Below are positions 48,033-54,233 of a DNA stretch of 54,233 nt, in pieces. Made by a program: the position numbers and the translations under genes. The first letter of the stretch is position 1. Every line of letters starts with the position of its first letter. This stretch comes from Deltaproteobacteria bacterium (GTDB taxonomy: Bacteria > Desulfobacterota > RBG-13-43-22): the NCBI GenBank assembly GCA_016208255.1, contig JACQYK010000093.1, forward strand, positions 1 to 54,233, in the 5' to 3' direction. The notes beneath the pieces are model-generated. The model saw only the letters and a program-made list of their open reading frames with translations, was not told where the DNA came from and searched no databases.

Positions 48033-50162
48033 ATGATCAAAAAAATATTTCCTTTCCTGGAGTGGTTTAAGAACTATAACAGCGTTGCCTTGCGGGCCGA
48101 TGCCGTTGCCGGCCTGACCGTGGCCCTGGTGCTGATTCCCCAGTCCATGGCCTATGCCCAGTTGGCTGGTCTCCCGACCTATTACGGGTTATACGCGGCC
48201 TTTTTGCCTCCCATGGTGGCCGCCCTGTTCGGGTCCAGCCGGCAATTGGCTACCGGCCCGGTGGCGGTGGTTTCTTTGATGACCGCCGCTTCCCTGGCCC
48301 CTCTGGCCACGGCCGGAAGCGAGGGCTATATCGCCTATGCCATCCTGTTGTCCCTGATGGTGGGGGTCTTTCAACTCCTGCTCGGCATCCTGCGACTGGG
48401 CCTGGTGGTGAATTTCCTGTCCCACCCGGTGGTGAATGGTTTCACCAATGCCGCGGCCATCATCATTGCCACCTCCCAACTGGATAAAATGTTCGGAGCC
48501 TCGGTGGACACGGCCGAACATCATTACCAAACCATTATCCGGGTCATCCAGGCCGCCTTTCATTACACCCATTGGCCCACCCTGATCATGGGCGGGGCGG
48601 CTTTCGCTATCATGTTCGGGCTTAAAAAAGTATCGCCCAGGATTCCCAATGTCTTGGTGGCGGTGGTCATTACCACCCTCCTATCCTGGGCCTTCGGGTT
48701 CCAGCATGATGCCCAGGTATCCATTTCACAAATTGAATCGGAACGGGCCAAGGCCTTGATCACCCGATTCAACCAGACGGTGGAGAAAATGCCTTCTCTG
48801 GCCCGGCAGCGTACGGAAATCACCAAGGCCCTGGACGAAGTTAAAAGCGGTCATGATCTTCGGGGGGTTCTGGATACCGAGCATGCCGCCAGCGTGATGA
48901 CCTTCACCATCGAAAAGCTGAAAGAGGAAACCGCGGAGATCCGAAATGAGATTCGGGGATTGCATTTTAGCGGGGCGAAACAGTCCGACGGATCCCTGAA
49001 ATTTTATCTGAAAAACGAAGTACCGCAAGGAACCCTGACCGACGGGCGGACCTGGCGGATCCGCGTCGGCAACACGTCTTTAAAGGAAGATAAAATCGTT
49101 ATCCAGGGAGGCGGGGCCGTGGTCGGAGACGTGCCCAGCGGGCTGCCTTCTTTTTCGCTGCCGCTAATCGATTTTAAAGTCATGGGGACCCTTTTTTCCT
49201 ATGCGGCCATCATCTCCCTTTTGGGATTCATGGAAGCCATTTCCATTGCCAAGGCCATGGCCGGGAAGACCGGCCAGCGGCTGGACCCCAATCAGGAACT
49301 GATCGGCCAGGGATTGGCCAATATTTTAGGGGCCATAGGCAAAAGTTACCCCGCCTCCGGGTCCTTCTCCCGTTCCGCGGTCAACCTGCAGGCCGGGGCC
49401 GTTACCGGGTTGTCCAGCGTCTTCACCAGCCTGACCGTGGTCATCACCCTTTTCTTTTTTACCCCCTTACTCTACTATCTGCCCCAATCGGTCCTGGCGG
49501 CGGTAATCATGATGGCGGTGATCGGGCTGTTAAACGTCTCCGGCTTTATCCACGCCTATCGGGCCCAGAAGTATGACGGGGTCATCTCCCTCATTTCTTT
49601 TATCGCCACCCTGATCTTTGCCCCCCACCTGGATAAAGGGATCATGATCGGGGTGGGATTGTCCCTGATGGTTTTTATCTATAAGAGCATGCGGCCCAAA
49701 CTCGCCTCCCTGTCCCGTTATGTCGACGAGGCCCTGCGTGACGCCAGCACCCACGGTCTCCGGGAATGCAAATTTGTCTCCCTGGTCCGTTTTGAAGGGC
49801 CGCTCTTTTTCGCCAACGCCAGCTATCTGGAAGACAAAATCATGGAGTTGATGCGGACCAGGCCTAAGCTGAAGCATATCGTCATCGTTTCCAACGGGAT
49901 CAACGACATCGACGCCACCGGCGAAGAGACCCTGTCCCTTTTGGTGGATCGGGTCCGCAGCGCCGGGATCGATATCTCCCTGAGCGGGGTTAATGAGGCG
50001 GTGATGCAAGTGTTGAAGCGGACTCATTTTCCGGAAAAAATAGGGGAAGATCATATCTTTCCCACCATGGAACGGGCCATTTCGGCTGTTCATTATTCGA
50101 CCCATAAGGACGGGCTGGAAGAAAATTGCCCCTTGTTGACAGCCTGTTATCTCACTACTTAG
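48033..50162 (+). CDS. SulP-family anion permease with STAS domain and large insertion
   Basis: This 709-residue protein has the SulP transmembrane core (ALVLIPQSMAYAQLAGLPTY near 31-50; GSFSRSAVNLQAG) and a C-terminal STAS domain (ANASYLEDKIMELM, NDIDATGEETLSLL). Between transmembrane segments, residues about 222-362 form a 140-residue soluble insertion with coiled-coil-like helices and a beta-rich part, which ordinary SulP proteins lack. I took the ATG at 48033 because GAGGAT precedes it and the SulP pattern starts there. It probably carries sulfate, bicarbonate or another anion. It follows the TetR gene. Confidence 0.9.
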   Translation: MIKKIFPFLEWFKNYNSVALRADAVAGLTVALVLIPQSMAYAQLAGLPTYYGLYAAFLPPMVAALFGSSRQLATGPVAVVSLMTAASLAPLATAGSEGYIAYAILLSLMVGVFQLLLGILRLGLVVNFLSHPVVNGFTNAAAIIIATSQLDKMFGASVDTAEHHYQTIIRVIQAAFHYTHWPTLIMGGAAFAIMFGLKKVSPRIPNVLVAVVITTLLSWAFGFQHDAQVSISQIESERAKALITRFNQTVEKMPSLARQRTEITKALDEVKSGHDLRGVLDTEHAASVMTFTIEKLKEETAEIRNEIRGLHFSGAKQSDGSLKFYLKNEVPQGTLTDGRTWRIRVGNTSLKEDKIVIQGGGAVVGDVPSGLPSFSLPLIDFKVMGTLFSYAAIISLLGFMEAISIAKAMAGKTGQRLDPNQELIGQGLANILGAIGKSYPASGSFSRSAVNLQAGAVTGLSSVFTSLTVVITLFFFTPLLYYLPQSVLAAVIMMAVIGLLNVSGFIHAYRAQKYDGVISLISFIATLIFAPHLDKGIMIGVGLSLMVFIYKSMRPKLASLSRYVDEALRDASTHGLRECKFVSLVRFEGPLFFANASYLEDKIMELMRTRPKLKHIVIVSNGINDIDATGEETLSLLVDRVRSAGIDISLSGVNEAVMQVLKRTHFPEKIGEDHIFPTMERAISAVHYSTHKDGLEENCPLLTACYLTT

Positions 50163-50175
50163 GGGGGAGCCACTT

Positions 50176-51402
50176 ATGTCCATTATTACGGTTTATAACG
50201 GAATTTTCTGCAATCAGGATTCGATTATCGAAACACTGCTGACCCGCACCGGCTACCAGCGGATGGTCGATGCCAACCTGGTAAGCAAAGCGGCGAAACA
50301 TTCCGGGGTGCCCGGGAGCAAAATTGCCCGGGCCTTTTCCGGAAAGACGTCGGTCTTCAATCCCTTCACCCATGAAAAGGAAAGGGCCATGGCCTACCTA
50401 AGGCTGGCCATGGCGGAATTGGTCAGCGCTGAAGACGACTTTCTTTTCCATGGGTATTCGGCCCAATTGATTCCCCGGGAGGTCGGCCATTGTCTCCACC
50501 TGTGCCTGATCGCCGACCTGAAATTCAGGCTGGCCCAGGCCCAAAAAGAGCAGGGGCTGGCCGAGAGCGAAGCCCTGAAAATCATCCGGTATGAAGACGA
50601 AGACCGCCGTGTCTGGATTGATACCATTTTTCAGAAAAAGGACCCTTGGGACCCTTCCCTCTATGACATTATGATCCCCACGGACAAACTGGGTTTGGAA
50701 GAGATCGTCCGCCTTGTGGAAAAAAACCTCAATCGTGATATTATTAAGCCTTCCGAGGAATCCCGGCAGGCAGCCAGGGAATTCCTGCTGGCCGCTCAGG
50801 TGGGGGTGGTCCTGGCCGGAGAGGGGCATAACGTAGGGGTGACGGCCCGTCAAGGCCTCATCACGCTGACCATCAATAAAAATGTCCTGATGTTGGGCCG
50901 GCTGGAAGAGGAGTTGCGTTCCATCGTCAGCCGTGTCCCCGGCGTTCAAAATATAGAAACCCGGATCGGCCAGGGGTTCCATCAAACCGACATTTACCGG
51001 AAATATAATTTCGAGGCCCCTTCCAAGGTATTATTGGTGGACGATGAGAGGGAATTTGTCCAGACGCTGTCGGAAAGGCTGCTGTTGCGGGAGATGGGCT
51101 CGGCCGTGGCCTATGACGGGGAATCGGCCCTGTCCCTGATCAGAGAGGACGAGCCGGAGGTTATGATTTTGGATCTGAAGATGCCGGGTATCGACGGTAT
51201 CGAGGTCTTGCGGCGGGTTAAACAGACCAACCCCGAGGTGGAGGTAATTATCCTGACCGGGCACGGTTCCGAAGCCGATCGCGAAATCTGCATGAAGCTG
51301 GGGGCCTTCGCCTATCTGCAAAAGCCGGTGGATATCGACCTCTTGAGCCACAGTTTGAAAGAAGCCAATGAAAAGATAAAGAGGAAAAAGGGATCCGTAT
51401 GA
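50176..51402 (+). CDS. Cytidylate-kinase-like, BON and response-regulator receiver fusion
   Basis: The 408-residue protein combines three modules. Residues 1-190 match the kinase-like domain of the 30300 paralogue (FHGYSAQLIP at 91-100, DPSLYDIMIPTDKL at 159-172), but the P-loop has become YNGIFCNQDSIIET, so catalysis is unlikely. Residues 205-265 are BON-like (VGVTARQGLITLTINK, VSRVPGVQNIETRI). Residues 283-405 are a complete receiver (VLLVDDEREF, phospho-acceptor Asp333 in MILDLKMPG, Lys in YLQKPVDID). It starts 13 bases after the SulP gene and is followed by a kinase/regulator pair. Phosphorylation of the receiver may control the other modules. Confidence 0.8.
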   Translation: MSIITVYNGIFCNQDSIIETLLTRTGYQRMVDANLVSKAAKHSGVPGSKIARAFSGKTSVFNPFTHEKERAMAYLRLAMAELVSAEDDFLFHGYSAQLIPREVGHCLHLCLIADLKFRLAQAQKEQGLAESEALKIIRYEDEDRRVWIDTIFQKKDPWDPSLYDIMIPTDKLGLEEIVRLVEKNLNRDIIKPSEESRQAAREFLLAAQVGVVLAGEGHNVGVTARQGLITLTINKNVLMLGRLEEELRSIVSRVPGVQNIETRIGQGFHQTDIYRKYNFEAPSKVLLVDDEREFVQTLSERLLLREMGSAVAYDGESALSLIREDEPEVMILDLKMPGIDGIEVLRRVKQTNPEVEVIILTGHGSEADREICMKLGAFAYLQKPVDIDLLSHSLKEANEKIKRKKGSV

Positions 51403-51413
51403 TAGGAAAACAA

Positions 51414-51466
51414 CATTTTTATGCTTCGTGGTATCAGGCCACTGTCGTGGCCTGAACGTTTAAAAG
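51414..51466. repeat. Dispersed repeat copy C
   Basis: ATTTTTATGCTTCGTGGTAT, then a perfect hairpin CAGGCCAC-TGTC-GTGGCCTG (51435-51454), then AACGTTTAAAAG. It fills the gap between the receiver fusion gene and the next kinase. Confidence 0.6.
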
Positions 51467-51479
51467 AAAAGCATTTATT

Positions 51480-53228
51480 ATGGGCTTATGGGGTAAACCA
51501 AAATTCTGGGGACATTATGATGTGGCCGCCGGTCCGCACAAGGCCCTGTTTAATTTCCGCCGGGTTTGGTTTCTGGCTGTTTTAATCACAGCGGCGGTTT
51601 CCCTGCTGCCCCTGATCTTTATTACGGTCGTCAACTACCGGGCGACTCAGAGCGGTTTTGAAACGGAAATCCTTCAGCGGACGGTGCGATTAGTGTCCAA
51701 TAACCGCCGGTCGGTGAAATTCTTCCTGGAAGAACGCCAATCCGCCATTGAATTTATCAGCCGTTTATATCCCTGGAAGGAATTAAATACCCCAGCCAGC
51801 TTGGAACTTATTCTGGAAAATTTAAAAGGCAGCTTCGGAGGGTTCGTGGATCTGGGGGTTATCGATGCCCAAGGCAACCAAAGGACCTATGTAGGCCCTT
51901 ACGATTTAAAAGATAAGAATTACGGGGATCAGGAATGGTTTCGGCAAGTCGTCCAGAAAGGGAGGTATATCAGTGAAGTCTACTTGGGATTTCGCCATGT
52001 CCCCCATCTGGTCATTGCCGTGAAACATTACAATTCCGACGGCTCCTATCATATCCTGCGAGCCACCCTGGATACCGAGCGTTTTAATCATATGATAACG
52101 GGGTCGGAATCTATGGATGCCGGGGATGCCTTCTTAATTAACTGGAAAGGAGACCTGCAAACTCCATCCCGAACTTATGGGGATGTTCTTCAGCGCATAC
52201 CTTTACCCATTCCCAAGTTTTCACCTAATACAGAGGTTTTGGATGGGATCACCCAGGGAGGGGACCCCCTGATGATCGGATACGCCTATATTTTGGATTC
52301 ACCCTTTATTTTATTAATGGTTAAAGATAAAAATAGGTTAATGAAGGAATGGAACTGGACCCGGCTGGAACTCATCGGGTTCCTCATTCTCAGCGTGTCC
52401 GTCATCCTGCTGGTCATCCTGGGGACGGCCACTTATTTGGTGGAACAGGTCTACCTGGCCGACCAACGCCGGGTGGCCATGCTCCATAATGTGGAGTATG
52501 CCAATAAACTGGCTTCCATAGGCCGGCTGGCAGCCGGGGTCGCCCACGAAATCAACAATCCCCTGGCCATCATCAATGAAAAAGCCGGGTTGATAAAGGA
52601 TATTTTTTCCTATAAACCCGAATATCAACCCGAGCCTCGGCTGATGGGCCTGGTGGATTCCATTATCAACTCGGTGGAGCGCTGTGCCACTATCACCCGG
52701 AGACTGCTCCGATTTGCCCGGCACCTGGAAGTCAGCATTCAAACCATCCATCTGGAAGAGGTGGTTCGGGAGGTCCTTGGTTTTGTGGGTAAGGAGGCGG
52801 AGTACCGGAGCATCGATGTTTCGGTGGAGGTTCAGGGTGAAATCCCGGTCTTTGAAAGCGACCGGGGGAAGCTCCAACAGATTTTTCTCAATATCACCAA
52901 CAATGCCTTTGCGGCGGTTGAAGACGGGGGCCGATTAGTCATTACCCTGAAACGGGAAAATGAAGAGGCGGTTTCCATCTCTTTCGCCGACAACGGTCGG
53001 GGCATACCCGCCGAAGACCTGAAAAGGGTTTTCGAGCCCTTTTTTACCACCAAGGCCAGCAAAGGGGGAACCGGCTTAGGCCTTTCCATCACTTATGGAC
53101 TGGTCCAGGAACTTGGGGGGACTATTCAGGTGGAAAGTACCGTGGGCCAAGGGACACGTTTTACGGTTACTTTGCCGTTAAAGTACGAAAAAAGGAACAG
53201 GGAGATCGATGCGCATACTATTGGTTGA
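51480..53228 (+). CDS. Sensor histidine kinase with Cache-type periplasmic domain
   Basis: The 582-residue kinase has a first transmembrane helix near residues 32-55, a long periplasmic domain with Cache-like features (QEWFRQVVQKGRYISEVYLG, PHLVIAVKHY) to about 285, and a second helix near 296-318. The H-box is GVAHEINNPLAIINEKAG, with DNGRGIP and GTGLGLSITYG in the ATPase domain. Its C-terminus overlaps the following receiver gene by 20 bases, so they are a pair. Cache domains commonly sense small organic acids; the ligand is unknown. Confidence 0.92.
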   Translation: MGLWGKPKFWGHYDVAAGPHKALFNFRRVWFLAVLITAAVSLLPLIFITVVNYRATQSGFETEILQRTVRLVSNNRRSVKFFLEERQSAIEFISRLYPWKELNTPASLELILENLKGSFGGFVDLGVIDAQGNQRTYVGPYDLKDKNYGDQEWFRQVVQKGRYISEVYLGFRHVPHLVIAVKHYNSDGSYHILRATLDTERFNHMITGSESMDAGDAFLINWKGDLQTPSRTYGDVLQRIPLPIPKFSPNTEVLDGITQGGDPLMIGYAYILDSPFILLMVKDKNRLMKEWNWTRLELIGFLILSVSVILLVILGTATYLVEQVYLADQRRVAMLHNVEYANKLASIGRLAAGVAHEINNPLAIINEKAGLIKDIFSYKPEYQPEPRLMGLVDSIINSVERCATITRRLLRFARHLEVSIQTIHLEEVVREVLGFVGKEAEYRSIDVSVEVQGEIPVFESDRGKLQQIFLNITNNAFAAVEDGGRLVITLKRENEEAVSISFADNGRGIPAEDLKRVFEPFFTTKASKGGTGLGLSITYGLVQELGGTIQVESTVGQGTRFTVTLPLKYEKRNREIDAHTIG

Positions 53229-53568
53229 TGATGAAGCCGAGTTGGTTTCGACCCTGACCGAGCGGTTGTCTTTTCGGGGTATCGAAGCGGACTGGGCCAC
53301 CACGGCTGAGGAGGCCTTGGAAAAGGCGGATAAGCAAAAATACGATGTCGCTGTTTTGGATGTCAAGATCCCCCGGATCAGCGGGCTGGCCCTGAAAAAG
53401 CTTTTGGAGGAGAAAGACCCCGGCCTGAAATTTATTTTCCTCACCGGCCACGGATCCGAGGAGGATTTTAAGATCGGATCGGCGGAGGCCGGAGAGGCCT
53501 ATTATCTGATCAAACCGGTGGACTTGAACCTGTTGATTGAAAAGCTGAAAGAGATTACAAATTCCTGA
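53209..53568 (+). CDS. Single-domain response regulator
   Basis: The 119-residue receiver starts MRILLVDDEAELVSTL. Its phospho-acceptor Asp is in VAVLDVKIP, Thr in FIFLTGHG and Lys in LIKPVDLNL. The last motif is close to that of the receiver fused to the kinase-like protein at 50176 (QKPVDIDLL, ILTGHGSEAD), so the two receivers are close relatives. It overlaps its kinase by 20 bases. Confidence 0.92.
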   Translation: MRILLVDDEAELVSTLTERLSFRGIEADWATTAEEALEKADKQKYDVAVLDVKIPRISGLALKKLLEEKDPGLKFIFLTGHGSEEDFKIGSAEAGEAYYLIKPVDLNLLIEKLKEITNS

Positions 53569-53579
53569 AAATTTCTCCG

Positions 53580-53653
53580 TTGCTGGTTGCTGGTTGCTCG
53601 TTTCTTGTTAAAACCAGTAACCAGCAACCAGAAACGAGTAACCAGAAACGAGT
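53580..53653. repeat. Inverted and direct short repeat
   Basis: GGTTGCTGGTTGCTCGTTTC on the left is mirrored by GAAACGAG and AACCAGCAACC on the right, with AACCAGAAACGAG repeated twice. It forms a hairpin between the receiver and the next kinase gene. Confidence 0.55.
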
Positions 53654-53670
53654 ACCACAAAGGAAAAAAT

Positions 53671-54233
53671 ATGACGGTCCAGTGGGAAACGATTGCGCAG
53701 GAAGGATTTCATTTTTTTGGCAAAATGTCGGCTTCTCTCTCCCATGAAATCAAAAACGCCCTGGCTATTATCAATGAAAAAGCCGGGCTGTTGGAGGATT
53801 TTACGATACTGGCCGGACAAGGCCGCCCGATCGATCCGGAACGGCTGAAATCCCTGGCCGGTGACATCATGAAACAGATTCAGCGGGCCGATGGTCTGGT
53901 CAAGCGGATGAATCGGTTCGCCCACAGCGCCGATGATTTGATGAAAACGATCGATCTGGGAGAAACCCTGGAATTGATGACGACGCTTGCCCAACGTCTG
54001 GCCTCCATGCGGGAGGCCAGGATAGATTCGATCCAGCCCAGTCATCCGGTCATGGTGGATACTAATCCTTTTTTGTTGGAAAACCTAATCTGGTCTTGTC
54101 TGGAATTTCTACTGACGGAAAATCATAAAACGATCAAGCTCATTCCCGAATCGAACGGGGGTACTATTCGGATCCGGTTGGTCGGCGGGTTTGCCTTCCC
54201 CGATAACCCCGGGAGGCCTTTTCCTTCTGAGAG
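53671..54233 (+). CDS. Soluble histidine kinase, cut by the window end
   Basis: The frame starts with ATG at 53671 behind AAAGGA and runs off the window after 187 codons. It has no transmembrane helix or sensor domain: the H-box SLSHEIKNALAIINEKAG is at about residues 23-40. It is nearly the same as that of the kinase at 51480 (HEINNPLAIINEKAG) but with NNP changed to KNA. The ATP-binding domain is incomplete in view. It probably belongs to the same signalling set. Confidence 0.85.
   Translation, partial: MTVQWETIAQEGFHFFGKMSASLSHEIKNALAIINEKAGLLEDFTILAGQGRPIDPERLKSLAGDIMKQIQRADGLVKRMNRFAHSADDLMKTIDLGETLELMTTLAQRLASMREARIDSIQPSHPVMVDTNPFLLENLIWSCLEFLLTENHKTIKLIPESNGGTIRIRLVGGFAFPDNPGRPFPSE

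Noticed and set aside
53580-53653. CRISPR-like short repeats
   Set aside because: There are only two to three short overlapping repeats with no regular spacers and no cas gene; they form a hairpin instead.

Overview
The window reads as one continuous stretch of a Gram-negative chromosome of mid GC. It is most like a deltaproteobacterium (Desulfobacterota, Syntrophobacterales-like). The reasons are the dense family of two-component proteins with short 'LDDEPIV'-type receivers, several TauE/SafE sulfite-exporter-type permeases, an EpsC-type serine acetyltransferase, and abundant short palindromic intergenic repeats. The taxonomic call is inference; no rRNA or tRNA gene was seen.

Layout. 1-4.2 kb: tail of a ferredoxin-like protein, a short DprA-like protein, a PLD-DUF3800 chimera, a Fic protein with a palindrome over its start codon, and an alkyltransferase-like protein. 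4.4-10.6 kb: a crotonase, a CDF metal exporter, then a leftward chromate-type operon (ChrB, a second ChrB-C-domain protein, a carboxymuconolactone-decarboxylase-like protein, an MFS exporter, and no chrA in view), and a DedA protein. 11-14.7 kb: an OmpR/HK pair followed by a DegP/HtrA protease, an envelope-stress set. 15.3-22.6 kb: FtsH, a TauE pseudogene remnant, a DUF4239-like protein, an Mg-type P-ATPase and an MFS transporter. 23.4-30.1 kb: serine acetyltransferase, glucan phosphorylase and an M16 protease pair, one active and one without the zinc motif.

30.3-54.2 kb is a large signalling and anion-transport island. It holds three paralogous proteins with a cytidylate-kinase-like domain plus a BON domain: one plain, one with a membrane anchor, one fused to a response-regulator receiver. 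They sit among five histidine kinases, six further response-regulator genes, two TauE/SafE permeases with a TIGR02186-like partner, a SulP permease, a universal stress protein, a TetR regulator and a PEP-synthase-like protein without the usual C-terminal PEP-binding barrel. I infer a sulfur-oxyanion or other anion stress/transport signalling network in which the kinase-like/BON proteins are unusual effectors or adaptors. This is the best candidate for an undescribed system.

The second striking signal is non-coding. Two intergenic regions (14.68-14.98 kb and 23.07-23.30 kb) carry elements that fold as three-way junctions: an outer 7-bp stem enclosing two 7-bp hairpins. Three of them share identical 66-bp spacing while the stem sequences differ with compensating changes. 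A separate dispersed repeat with TATTTTC...GAAAATA ends occurs next to two-component genes. Promoters of the alkyltransferase-like and chrB genes lie so close to the start codon that the transcripts should be leaderless.
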